Below are positions 8,618 through 16,890 of a stretch of DNA of 64,000 nt, piece after piece. The translations under genes and the position numbers were made by a program. How positions within the stretch are numbered: position 1 is the first letter of the stretch; each line of letters opens with the position of its first letter. The stretch spans positions 338,001 to 402,000 of the forward strand of contig NZ_CP102271.1 of the NCBI RefSeq assembly GCF_025148785.1, written 5' to 3'. The notes below the pieces were generated by a model. That model was not told the DNA's origin and made no database searches. It saw only the letters and a program-made list of their open reading frames with translations. This DNA comes from Catenibacterium mitsuokai. Lineage in GTDB: Bacteria; Bacillota_I; Bacilli_A; Erysipelotrichales; Coprobacillaceae.

Positions 8618-8631
8618 TGAAAGCGCTATTA
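8618..8631 (+). promoter_or_regulatory. Candidate cre (CcpA) site
   Basis: TGAAAGCGCTATTA matches the cre consensus TGWAANCGNTNWCA at all but one position. It lies about 95 bases upstream of the EIIC -35. hprK elsewhere in the window supports HPr-Ser-P/CcpA control in this organism. Confidence 0.5.
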
Positions 8632-8726
8632 GAAAAACATACTCATAATCAATATAATTTCAATTTGTTACAGTTCAAAATGGGGATATTATAATTAAAA
8701 GTACCATACATTTTAAAATGTAACCG

Positions 8727-8755
8727 TTGACATTTTTGCAAAGAGCGATTATACT
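8727..8755 (+). promoter_or_regulatory. Promoter for EIIC
   Basis: Consensus TTGACA, 17-base spacer, TATACT; the leader is about 27 bases with GGGAGG before the ATG. Confidence 0.75.
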
Positions 8756-8788
8756 GTATTTGTCGAAAAGATTTAGGGAGGAAAATTT

Positions 8789-10186
8789 ATGGACGCTTTT
8801 GCTGATAAGCTAGGACGTGTCGGCGCTTGGTGTGGTCAGAACAAGTATCTTAATGCTATTAAGAACGGGTTCCAGAACTTCATGCCAGCTACTATCTCAG
8901 GTGCCGTTGGTGTACTTTGGACAAACGTTTTAGTTAACTCATCAACTGGTTTAGGTGCAATCTGGAAACCAATCATGGCTTTAGAAGTACTTAACCCAAT
9001 CTTTGCTGCTATGCAGTATGCTACAATCTCATGTATCACAATCGGTGTAACTATGTTAGTTGCTTCTGAAATCGCTGAAGCAAATGGTGAAACTGGTGCT
9101 TACCCAGCTGTTTTAGGATTCATCTTATGGATGATGGTAACTCCTACTTCATTTGCTGCTAAGGACTTAGGTGCTTCTTACATCGATGCTAAAGGTATTT
9201 CTCATGGCTTTAGTTTAGGTCAGTTCATTAATGTAACTGGTGAAGCTGCTAAACATAAAATTACAGCTGATAGCTTCAGCTACAGTGGTATTATGTCAAG
9301 CTACACTGGTGCAACTGGTTTATTCACAGGTCTTATCGTTGCAATCGTTGGTATGGAACTTTACAATATGTTCCGTAAGAATGATGCATTAAAGATCAAG
9401 ATGCCTGAACAGGTTCCACCTGGAGTTGCTCGTGCATTCGAAGTATTAATCCCAACTTGCTTAACTGCTATCGTTGTTGGTGCTGTTGGATTAGTATGTC
9501 AGTTAGCTACTGGTGCTGAATTAAATGCGTTGATCTATAACGTAATTCAGAAACCATTACAGAACATCATTGGTAACAACCTTGTTGCAGTATGTATCAT
9601 GTATGTAATCATCATGTTATTCTGGTGCGTAGGTATCCATGGTAACAACATGGTTGCTGCTGTTAAGGAACCAATCTTCAGACCATTATTATACGCTAAC
9701 ACTGCTGCTTATACTGCTCATCATGAAATCCCATATGTTATGAACTTAACTATGATTCAGATGTTCGCAGAATTCGGTGGTTCTGGTGTTACAATCGGTT
9801 TAGTAATCGCAATTCTTATCTTCTCTAAACGTGAAGATAACAGAACAATCGCTGGTATCTCAATCGTTCCAGGTTTATTCAACATCAACGAAACTATGAC
9901 ATTTGGTATCCCTCTAGTATTGAACCCAATCCTAGACATTCCATTTATCTTAGCTCCAGTTGTAACTGTTATTATTGGTTACATCTTAGTTTCTAGTGGA
10001 TTCTGTCCTAAGATCGTACTTGAAGTACCTTGGACTATGCCACCAGTATTATTCGGTTTCGTTGCTACAGGTGGTAAACCAATGGGTGCTGTAGCACAGT
10101 TAATCGTTCTTGCAGTTTCAGTACTTGTTTACATTCCATTCTTAATTGCCTACGAAAAATTCCAGGCTAAACAGGCTGCTGAATAA
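8789..10186 (+). CDS. PTS lactose/cellobiose-family EIIC permease
   Basis: Membrane-channel subunit of a phosphotransferase system, most similar in type to the lactose/N,N'-diacetylchitobiose/cellobiose EIIC family. 465 residues with about ten hydrophobic segments. Family landmarks are GIHGNNMV, PYVMNLTM, GISIVPGLFNINETMTFGIP (substrate region) and LEVPWTMPP near the end. No EIIA or EIIB gene lies next to it, so they must be encoded elsewhere. Likely controlled by the GntR/UTRA gene upstream and by CcpA. The neighbouring phospho-beta-glucosidases make a beta-glucoside the likely cargo. The window also holds a broken older or younger copy just upstream. Confidence 0.93.
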   Translation: MDAFADKLGRVGAWCGQNKYLNAIKNGFQNFMPATISGAVGVLWTNVLVNSSTGLGAIWKPIMALEVLNPIFAAMQYATISCITIGVTMLVASEIAEANGETGAYPAVLGFILWMMVTPTSFAAKDLGASYIDAKGISHGFSLGQFINVTGEAAKHKITADSFSYSGIMSSYTGATGLFTGLIVAIVGMELYNMFRKNDALKIKMPEQVPPGVARAFEVLIPTCLTAIVVGAVGLVCQLATGAELNALIYNVIQKPLQNIIGNNLVAVCIMYVIIMLFWCVGIHGNNMVAAVKEPIFRPLLYANTAAYTAHHEIPYVMNLTMIQMFAEFGGSGVTIGLVIAILIFSKREDNRTIAGISIVPGLFNINETMTFGIPLVLNPILDIPFILAPVVTVIIGYILVSSGFCPKIVLEVPWTMPPVLFGFVATGGKPMGAVAQLIVLAVSVLVYIPFLIAYEKFQAKQAAE

Positions 10187-10220
10187 TTTATTAAAATTTA
10201 TTATAATAATTTCGACATCG

Positions 10221-10250
10221 AGAAGAGAGCATTGCCTCTCTTCTTTTTTT
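10221..10250 (+). terminator. Intrinsic terminator after EIIC
   Basis: AGAAGAGAG, loop CATTGC, CTCTCTTCT, T run. Confidence 0.9.
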
Positions 10251-10251
10251 A

Positions 10252-10280
10252 TTGTAATAATGGGCTAAATATTGTATAAT
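10252..10280 (+). promoter_or_regulatory. Promoter for the PH-like membrane protein
   Basis: TTGTAA, 17-base spacer ending TG, TATAAT. The expected start near 10287 rules out a GTG at 10291 as start codon. Confidence 0.6.
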
Positions 10281-10305
10281 AGAAAGGAAAGTGAGGCCTT
10301 TTTTT

Positions 10306-10815
10306 ATGAAAGAATTCAAGGTAAAACCAAATCTAGCTGTTGGTATTTGGCTAGGCGCTTTAACTCTTGTTTGGGTTTATGATATCGTCATGTTTGTATT
10401 AAAATCATTGGATCAGCAGTCATTTATTATTGTTTCAATTTTCTTGGCTGCAATGTATCTTTATTTCTTAGGATGTCGTCCTTATGAATATATCGTCGAT
10501 GGCAAAACTTTAATCTTCAAAAGAAGATTATTACCTCAAAAAGAAGTAGACTTAATGACATGCGAAGTCATTTGTGATCCAGTATCAAGAATGGCTGACT
10601 TAGTCACTAGACCTCATGCTATTGAACTTTATACAGATTTAAAGAAGAGATATAGTACATTCCCAAAAGATAGATATGAATTTGTAGATGCAATTTGCGA
10701 ATCTAATAAACGTATCCACTGTACAGTAGCGGATTATACTGACCAGCATCGTAAGATTGAAAAGAAAGAAAGACGCGAAAACAGAAGACGTAGAAAAATC
10801 AATAAGAGAAGCTAA
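10306..10815 (+). CDS. Small membrane protein, possibly with a PH-like domain
   Basis: Not recognised with confidence. 169 residues from ATG 10306 (MKEFKVKPN), with GTGAGG about nine bases before it. Two hydrophobic segments at roughly residues 12-30 and 37-56 form a hairpin. A soluble part follows with YEYIVDGKTLIFKRRLLPQK, the strand pattern seen in bacterial PH domains. The C-terminal end is strongly basic (KKERRENRRRRKINKR) and may contact nucleic acid or anionic lipid. Own promoter and terminator. Confidence 0.6.
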   Translation: MKEFKVKPNLAVGIWLGALTLVWVYDIVMFVLKSLDQQSFIIVSIFLAAMYLYFLGCRPYEYIVDGKTLIFKRRLLPQKEVDLMTCEVICDPVSRMADLVTRPHAIELYTDLKKRYSTFPKDRYEFVDAICESNKRIHCTVADYTDQHRKIEKKERRENRRRRKINKRS

Positions 10816-10822
10816 AAGAAAA

Positions 10823-10848
10823 AAGAATGCGATATGCATTCTTTTTTT
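10823..10848. terminator. Shared terminator between convergent genes
   Basis: AAGAATGC and GCATTCTT stem with T tail on the plus strand and an A-rich flank on the left that gives a T tail on the minus strand. Confidence 0.75.
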
Positions 10849-11527
10849 ATATGGCCATCTTATAAGAGTTTGCGCCAAAGCGTCTGATATACTCTTCATG
10901 AGAGCCTGTTCTATTTAATTTTATTATAAGTGAACTTACTAGGTTCATGACTGATTGATCATCTGCATAAACACTATCACCCCAAATACCTTCAAAAATC
11001 TTGGTTGAAGTATAAGGTTGATAAGGATGAGACATCAACATTTTTAATAGTTTAAATTCATTTTTAGTTAGAGTGACTGAATGATCATTTAATGAAACGG
11101 TCTTGGCAGTATCATCTAATATAATATCTTTAAAACGGTAGATCTTTCTAGGTCTTAAAACACCCATCTTATAGACGTCTTGAATTTTTCTTAATAAAGA
11201 AGTTAATGAGAAGGGTACTACAATGTAATCATCAGCACCGGCATCTAATAAATCTTCTAAGTAAGCTTCATTTAACATATCACTTATAACTATAGTAATA
11301 GCTTGTGAGTTACGTCTATTTTTTACTAGGAACTTATTCGTATTAATACCGGGGAATACATCTTCTAGAATAATGCAATCATAATTGTTGTTTGTATAAA
11401 GAGAATTAAATTCATCCAATGTCTTTGCTTGATAACAATTGAAATGATCCTGGTCGAGATAATTCTTAATGCGATTATTACGTTCGCTATTATGATCTAT
11501 GATCAATGTTTTCTGTTTTCCAAACAT
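10847..11527 (-). CDS. OmpR/PhoB-type response regulator with degenerate receiver
   Basis: Receiver (about 6-115) plus winged-helix DNA-binding domain (about 130-226, with TKNEFKLLKMLMSHP and IRRFGANSYKM). In the numbering of the longer form from GTG 11536, the phospho-acceptor Asp is Glu58 (IILEDVFPG), the acid pocket reads IIDHN rather than IVDDD, the switch Thr is Ser85 and the conserved Lys before Pro is Val107 (DDYIVVPF). Phosphorylation-dependent signalling is therefore unlikely. No histidine kinase is adjacent. Start taken at ATG 11527 because GAGGTG sits six bases before it; the GTG at 11536 overlaps that ribosome site. The gene is divergent from glnA and could act on it, which is inference only. 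Confidence 0.88.
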   Translation of the reverse strand: MFGKQKTLIIDHNSERNNRIKNYLDQDHFNCYQAKTLDEFNSLYTNNNYDCIILEDVFPGINTNKFLVKNRRNSQAITIVISDMLNEAYLEDLLDAGADDYIVVPFSLTSLLRKIQDVYKMGVLRPRKIYRFKDIILDDTAKTVSLNDHSVTLTKNEFKLLKMLMSHPYQPYTSTKIFEGIWGDSVYADDQSVMNLVSSLIIKLNRTGSHEEYIRRFGANSYKMAI

Positions 11528-11545
11528 ATTTTTCACCTCGCTACA

Positions 11546-11574
11546 ATTATAATCTTTTCAGTGTTAAATAACAA
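11546..11574 (-). promoter_or_regulatory. Promoter for the response-regulator gene
   Basis: On the minus strand: TTGTTA, 17-base spacer, TATAAT. Confidence 0.6.
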
Positions 11575-11652
11575 GTTGGCTAATATTTTTTAAAAAGTGA
11601 AAAAAAGTGAATTAGAGTAGTTAAAAGCCTACATTTTGTGATACTATGTGGT

Positions 11653-11685
11653 TGCAATAAGGAGCGAATGATAAAAATTATTGCA
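11653..11685. promoter_or_regulatory. Inverted repeat upstream of the glutamine synthetase promoter
   Basis: TGCAATAA and its exact complement TTATTGCA, separated by 17 bases and ending 16 bases before the glnA -35. Possible regulator site. It does not resemble the GlnR/TnrA consensus closely. Confidence 0.4.
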
Positions 11686-11701
11686 CAATGATAAAAAAAT
11701 A

Positions 11702-11730
11702 TTGACGCGAATATTTTTTATTGCTACAAT
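11702..11730 (+). promoter_or_regulatory. Promoter for glutamine synthetase
   Basis: TTGACG, 17-base spacer, TACAAT. The leader is about 22 bases with AAGGAGAT before the start codon. Confidence 0.7.
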
Positions 11731-11758
11731 CATACCCATAAAAAGGAGATGTAATCGT

Positions 11759-13840
11759 ATGGAAATGAACAAACTTTTAGATGAATACGGTCGTTATACA
11801 TTTAACGACGAAACTATGAAGGAACGCATTCCTAAATCTACTTATAAAGCTTTCCATGAAGCTCTAGATAAGGGAGAACCTCTTTCAAAAGAAGTTGCAA
11901 CAGTAATTGCAAATGCAATGAAGATCTGGGCTGTTGAAAATGGTGCTACACATTTCACTCACTGGTTTATGCCAATGACTGGTTTAACTGCAGAAAAGCA
12001 TGATGCTTTCTTAGAACCAGATGGAAATGGTGGAGCTGTTCTTGAATTTAGTGGTAAGACATTAAGAAAAGGTGAACCTGATGCCTCTTCTTTCCCATCT
12101 GGTGGTATTCGTGCTACTTTTGAAGCGCGTGGTTATACTGCATGGGATTGTACTTCTCCAGCCTTTGTAAAAGACGGTAGCTTATATATTCCTACATTAT
12201 TCTGTTCTTATACTGGTGAAGCACTTGATAAAAAGACTCCATTATTACGTGCTTGTGATGCTTTAAGTGCATCAGCTTCTAACTTATTAACTAAGATTGG
12301 TTTAGAAGGTGTTGATAAAGTGACTGCTTCAGTTGGTGCTGAACAGGAATATTTCTTAGTATTAGATGAATACTGGCAGAAGAGAGTTGACTTAAAGTTA
12401 ACTGGTCGTACTCTTTATGGTGCTCCTGCTCCTAAGGGTCAGGAACTAGAAGATCACTACTTTGGTTCTATTAAACGTAAAGTAGGTGCCTTCATGAAGG
12501 ATCTTGATAACGAATTATGGAAATATGGTATTCCTTCAAAGACTAAGCATAACGAAGTGGCTCCTGCACAGCATGAAGTAGCATGTGTATATACAGTAGC
12601 TAACGTAACAGCTGATAACAACGCATTAGTTATGCAGTTATCTCAGGATATTGCGAAGAAACATGGTTTAAGATGTTTATTACATGAAAAACCATTTGAA
12701 GGTGTTAACGGCTCTGGTAAGCATAACAACTGGTCATTAATGACTAATACAGGTATTAACTTATTTAATCCTGGACCTGATCCAATCAACAATAAGCCTT
12801 TCTTAGCGACTCTTGCATGTGCTCTCAAGGGTGTTGATGAATATGCTGAATTATTAAGATTATCTGCTGCATGTGCTGGTAATGACCACAGACTAGGTGC
12901 TAACGAAGCTCCACCTGCAATTGTTTCAGCATTCGTTGGTGATGACTTAAATAAAGTTATTAAAGCAATCGTTGATGGTGAAGAATTAAATAAGACTACT
13001 GGTGAAAGATTCACTACTGGTGTATCAGTTATCCCTGATTTCTCTAAAGACTCAACAGACAGAAACAGAACATCTCCTTTTGCCTTCACAGGTAATAAAT
13101 TTGAATTCCGTATGGTTGGTTCATCTCAGTCAGTTGCAGCAGTTAACACTATGTTAAATGCTATCATGGCTGAAGAATATGATCAGATGGCTGCTAAATT
13201 AGATGCAGGTGAATCATTAGATGATATCATTAGAGAATTCTTCAAAGATCACGAAAGAATCATTTTCAATGGTGATGGTTATTCAGATGAATGGAAAGAA
13301 GAAGCTGCAAGACGTGGATTACCTAACCACGCAAACTCTGTAGATGCTTGCGCTTGCTTAAAGAAACCTGAAATCCGTGAAATGTTTGTAAAACATGGTG
13401 TATTCACTGAAGCTGAAATTGATTCACGTTATGACATCCAGTTAGATAACTATGCTAAGACAATCCGTGTTGAAGCTTTAACTGCTTTATCAATGGCTAA
13501 GACTGAATTATATCCAGCATATGTAAAAGCATGTGGTACTTTAGCGAATGATGCTAAAGAAGTAGCTAAGGCTGGTGTAGACAATACATTCATGGTTGAA
13601 GACTTAAAAGTATTAACTTCTTTACTTTCAACTATGCGTGAACAGATGATTACATTAGAAGATGCTATTAATAAAGCGGATGCAACTGATACTTCTACAT
13701 TAGATAATGCAACTGCATGGAGGGATTTAGTTATCCCTGCTATGGATGCATTACGTGCAACTGCTGATAGCTTAGAAACTAAAGTAAGTGCCCAGCAGTA
13801 TCCAATTCCAAACTACATCGATTTATTATTCGGTATTTAA
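11759..13840 (+). CDS. glnN: Glutamine synthetase, type III (GlnN)
   Basis: ATP-dependent amidation of glutamate to glutamine, the main ammonium entry route. 693 residues, the large GSIII size, versus about 450 for GSI. Start at 11759 (MEMNKLLDEYGRY) behind AAGGAGAT; the frame is open further upstream, but those codons overlap the promoter. Landmarks are GAEQEYFLVLDEYW, the GSIII signature NEVAPAQHE, GVNGSGKHNNWS and FEFRMVGSSQSVA. There is no glnR next door, unlike B. subtilis glnRA. The acn-icd genes at 18.9-21.8 kb would supply its carbon skeleton through 2-oxoglutarate and glutamate. Confidence 0.96.
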   Translation: MEMNKLLDEYGRYTFNDETMKERIPKSTYKAFHEALDKGEPLSKEVATVIANAMKIWAVENGATHFTHWFMPMTGLTAEKHDAFLEPDGNGGAVLEFSGKTLRKGEPDASSFPSGGIRATFEARGYTAWDCTSPAFVKDGSLYIPTLFCSYTGEALDKKTPLLRACDALSASASNLLTKIGLEGVDKVTASVGAEQEYFLVLDEYWQKRVDLKLTGRTLYGAPAPKGQELEDHYFGSIKRKVGAFMKDLDNELWKYGIPSKTKHNEVAPAQHEVACVYTVANVTADNNALVMQLSQDIAKKHGLRCLLHEKPFEGVNGSGKHNNWSLMTNTGINLFNPGPDPINNKPFLATLACALKGVDEYAELLRLSAACAGNDHRLGANEAPPAIVSAFVGDDLNKVIKAIVDGEELNKTTGERFTTGVSVIPDFSKDSTDRNRTSPFAFTGNKFEFRMVGSSQSVAAVNTMLNAIMAEEYDQMAAKLDAGESLDDIIREFFKDHERIIFNGDGYSDEWKEEAARRGLPNHANSVDACACLKKPEIREMFVKHGVFTEAEIDSRYDIQLDNYAKTIRVEALTALSMAKTELYPAYVKACGTLANDAKEVAKAGVDNTFMVEDLKVLTSLLSTMREQMITLEDAINKADATDTSTLDNATAWRDLVIPAMDALRATADSLETKVSAQQYPIPNYIDLLFGI

Positions 13841-13843
13841 TAG

Positions 13844-13870
13844 AAACGGTCTATAATGACCGTTTTTTTT
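13844..13870 (+). terminator. Intrinsic terminator after glnN
   Basis: AAACGGTC, loop TATAAT, GACCGTTT, T run. Confidence 0.9.
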
Positions 13871-13918
13871 ATGGGCAAATAATGGTATAATGTGATGTAT
13901 GAAATAGAGGTGATATAA

Positions 13919-14380
13919 ATGGAATTTAGAGAATACAAGGACACAGATCTTCATGCAGTTATGGATTTATTTTATGTCACTGTCCATGAAGTCAATAAGA
14001 ATGATTATACAGAAGACCAATTAGAAGCCATTGCACCAAAAGAAGCCAATGAATATCATTGGGAAAAATCTTTAGAAAAGAATCATACTATCGTAGTAGA
14101 ACAAGATGGGAAATTGATTGCATTTGGTAATATTGGTAAAACGGGTTATTTAGATCGTTTATATGTTCATCCTGATTATTTAAGAAAAGGGATTGCATCA
14201 AAACTTGTAGAAGATTTAGAAACCTATGCAAAAAAACATGATTGTCGTGTCATTAATGTGACTTCATCTATTACATCTAAACCATTCTTTGAATCTAAAG
14301 GCTATAAAGTTATTGAAGAACAAATTAATGAAAGACGTGGAGAAAGACTTTTAAGATACTTAATGGAAAAGAAAATCTAA
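13919..14380 (+). CDS. GNAT-family N-acetyltransferase
   Basis: Acetyl-CoA-dependent acetyltransferase of unknown acceptor. 153 residues with the GNAT core: LDRLYVHPDYLRKGIASKLV carries the beta4 strand and the acetyl-CoA loop (RKGIAS). The C-terminal part NVTSSITSKPFFESKGYKV is typical of the group. GAGGTGAT precedes the ATG and an extended -10 TGGTATAAT lies at 13883-13891, overlapping the tail of the glnN terminator region. Monocistronic. Confidence 0.9.
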   Translation: MEFREYKDTDLHAVMDLFYVTVHEVNKNDYTEDQLEAIAPKEANEYHWEKSLEKNHTIVVEQDGKLIAFGNIGKTGYLDRLYVHPDYLRKGIASKLVEDLETYAKKHDCRVINVTSSITSKPFFESKGYKVIEEQINERRGERLLRYLMEKKI

Positions 14381-14410
14381 AATACTTTTTAAAAAAGGTG
14401 CAAGATAAGC

Positions 14411-14441
14411 GAGAAAATGTAAAAACATTTTCTCTTTTTTT
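14411..14441 (+). terminator. Intrinsic terminator
   Basis: GAGAAAATGT, loop AAAA, ACATTTTCTC, T run. Confidence 0.9.
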
Positions 14442-14518
14442 CTATTCTTGAAAAGAATCCTATTTTTTGAAATCTTCCGTTATAATGGTGTCATAAAAAA
14501 AGAAAAGGAGACTCATAA

Positions 14519-15949
14519 ATGTTAGACAACAAATTAAAAGCTTTTCCAAAGGATTTCTTATGGGGTGCATCTACTTCAGCTTATCAGGTAGAAGGTGCAA
14601 ACTTATCAGATGGTAAAGGTCCATCTTGTCAGGATGTTAAAGAATTACCAGCAGGAACTTCATCTTTAGATGTATGTGCAGATCACTATCATCGTTATAA
14701 AGAAGATATCAAGTTAATGGCTGAAATGGGATTCAAGACATACCGTTTCTCAATCGCTTGGACTAGACTAATTCCTAATGGAACTGGTGAAATCAACCAG
14801 GCAGGTATCGATCATTACAATGATGTGATTAATACATGTTTAGAATATAATATCGAACCATTAGTGACTATGTTCCACTTTGATATGCCTGATGCATTGG
14901 ACAAGAGAGGTTCTTGGTCTAACCCTGAATCAGTAGACTGGTTCGTTAACTTTGCTAAAGTTATGTTTGAAAACTTCGGTGATAGAGTTAAATATTGGTT
15001 AACTATCAACGAACAGAACATGCTTACTTTAGTTGGTCCAATTATTGGTACATTAAGAATTCCTGAAGGTACTACAAATGTATTAAAAGAAGTATATCAG
15101 CAGAATCATCATATGTTAGTTGCTCAGGCTAAAGCTATGGTTTTATGTCATGAAATGCTTCCAAATGCAAAGATTGGTCCAGCTCCAAACATTTCTTATG
15201 TATATCCAGCAACTTGTAAGCCAGAAGATAATTTAGCGGCTCAGGAATTCAACGCAATCAGAAACTGGTTATATTTAGATATGGCTGTTTATGGAAAATA
15301 CAATAACTTAGTATGGACTTACTTAGAAGAAAATGATGCAACACCAACATTTGCTGAAGGTGATGAAGAAGCAATGAAGAATGCACATCCAGACTTCATT
15401 GGTTTCAACTACTATTCAACTGCAACTGTACAGAAAGCAGCAGCGGATGATGAATTAGATCCAGGTGCAGACCAGCAGTCATCTCGTGGTGAAGCAGGTT
15501 ACTATAAGGGATATGCAAATCCAAATCTTAAGAAGACTGAATTCGGTTGGGAAATTGACCCTGATGGTTTCTTAGCAACTATGAGAGAAATGTATTCACG
15601 TTATCATTTACCAATGATCGTTACTGAAAATGGTTTAGGTGCTTACGATACATTAGAAGATGGTCGTGTTCATGATAACTACAGAATTGCATACTTAAGA
15701 GCACATATCGAACAGTTGCATAAGGCTGTTACTGAAAACATCGAAATGATGGGTTACTGCCCTTGGTCAGCAATCGACTTAGTATCAACTCATGAAGGTA
15801 TCAGAAAGAGATATGGTTTCATCTATGTAGATACTACAGATGAAGAAGTAGGAACTCTTGATCGTTATAAGAAAGATTCATTCTACTGGTATAAGAAAGT
15901 CATCGCTACGAATGGCGAAGACTTATCAGACGACTTCGACGTTGAATAA
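14519..15949 (+). CDS. Glycoside hydrolase family 1, 6-phospho-beta-glucosidase-like
   Basis: Hydrolyses phosphorylated beta-glucosides delivered by a PTS, releasing glucose 6-phosphate. 476 residues, cytosolic. GH1 landmarks are FLWGASTSAYQVEG at the start, the acid/base Glu165 in TINEQN and the nucleophile Glu370 in VTENGLGAYD. STHEGIRKRYGF near the C-terminus has the Ser, Lys and Tyr pattern associated with the 6-phosphate pocket. TATAAT at 14481 and AAAAGGAG before the ATG; own terminator. A second GH1 gene of the same class is at 26819. They are clearly different sequences, not a recent duplication. Confidence 0.9.
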   Translation: MLDNKLKAFPKDFLWGASTSAYQVEGANLSDGKGPSCQDVKELPAGTSSLDVCADHYHRYKEDIKLMAEMGFKTYRFSIAWTRLIPNGTGEINQAGIDHYNDVINTCLEYNIEPLVTMFHFDMPDALDKRGSWSNPESVDWFVNFAKVMFENFGDRVKYWLTINEQNMLTLVGPIIGTLRIPEGTTNVLKEVYQQNHHMLVAQAKAMVLCHEMLPNAKIGPAPNISYVYPATCKPEDNLAAQEFNAIRNWLYLDMAVYGKYNNLVWTYLEENDATPTFAEGDEEAMKNAHPDFIGFNYYSTATVQKAAADDELDPGADQQSSRGEAGYYKGYANPNLKKTEFGWEIDPDGFLATMREMYSRYHLPMIVTENGLGAYDTLEDGRVHDNYRIAYLRAHIEQLHKAVTENIEMMGYCPWSAIDLVSTHEGIRKRYGFIYVDTTDEEVGTLDRYKKDSFYWYKKVIATNGEDLSDDFDVE

Positions 15950-15955
15950 TAAATG

Positions 15956-15985
15956 AACATCCGGTCTTTTCCGGATGTTTTTTTT
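15956..15985 (+). terminator. Intrinsic terminator
   Basis: AACATCCGG, loop TCTTTT, CCGGATGTT, T run. Confidence 0.9.
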
Positions 15986-16015
15986 AGTGTATGATAGGTT
16001 GGAAAGGAGATTAAT

Positions 16016-16864
16016 ATGAACGCTATTATTTTATCGCTAATAAGCTGGTTTGTATTCCTAATTAATCCTCCTATAGGTTTAGGAAGTCTTGTTATATTAA
16101 TAGAAACAGGCCTTTATGGCTTGATGGAATATCGTATTAAAAAATCTGATGATTCAGAAAAAGATACGCTTTATAATGCTTACTTTATTCTTTCAGTGAT
16201 GGTAGTTGTTGTGACTTCAGTCATCATGCTTTTCCTTTATCAATTAGATGGGGACAGTACTGTCACTCTTATTAATAAAAGAGGGGAATTAATGAATACA
16301 GTACTCTATATGATTGGTTTGATGGTTAATGTTTTATCTATTAAGACTGTTCATGATGAAAGAAATAAATGGTTACATCGTTATGGTGGAAGAGAACTGT
16401 ATGATTACTTTGATCCTGAGGGAATGACATTCACTATGCCACGTTCCTTTTATATATGTATGGGTGCTTCTATTGTGAGTGGTTTATTGTGTCCTTACTT
16501 AGGGACTATTGGTTTCTGGACACTACTCTATATTCCAATCATTATGTTCTCACGTATGAATCTCAAGATATATAAGAATATGTATATTAAGTTATCTCAT
16601 AATAGAGGAACAGAGAATGAATATGAAAGACTTAAGCATGTTGTACCAGGAGGAATCTACACACACTATTGTTTATGGTTTACTTATATGATTGCCTTTA
16701 TGGTGATAGGTATTAAATTCTTATGTTATTCACAGAAGATATTTGTATTATCTTTCTTGCCGACATTAAAAGATATTTATGCATTCTATCCATTTATTGT
16801 GTCAATCATTGGTGATTTTATCTGTGCATTTATACTTATCTACAACTTAAAACAAAGAAATTAG
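16016..16864 (+). CDS. Polytopic membrane protein of unknown function
   Basis: Not recognised. 282 residues with about six hydrophobic segments: two near the N-terminus (about 3-35), then around 55-75, 95-110, 150-180, 220-240 and 255-278. A central soluble loop contains DERNKWLHRYGGRELYDYFD. No catalytic motif was seen. GGAAAGGAG precedes the ATG. The terminator stem begins inside its stop codon. Convergent with the ABC-F gene. Confidence 0.7.
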   Translation: MNAIILSLISWFVFLINPPIGLGSLVILIETGLYGLMEYRIKKSDDSEKDTLYNAYFILSVMVVVVTSVIMLFLYQLDGDSTVTLINKRGELMNTVLYMIGLMVNVLSIKTVHDERNKWLHRYGGRELYDYFDPEGMTFTMPRSFYICMGASIVSGLLCPYLGTIGFWTLLYIPIIMFSRMNLKIYKNMYIKLSHNRGTENEYERLKHVVPGGIYTHYCLWFTYMIAFMVIGIKFLCYSQKIFVLSFLPTLKDIYAFYPFIVSIIGDFICAFILIYNLKQRN

Positions 16865-16890
16865 GACTAGGGTTGCCCCTAGTCCTTTTA
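16863..16890. terminator. Terminator between convergent genes
   Basis: AGGACTAGGG and CCCTAGTCCT with a 4-base loop; T4 on the plus strand, weaker tail on the minus strand. Confidence 0.8.

Noticed and set aside
12643-13089. Minus-strand open frame of 148 codons
   Set aside because: Shadow of glutamine synthetase on the opposite strand.
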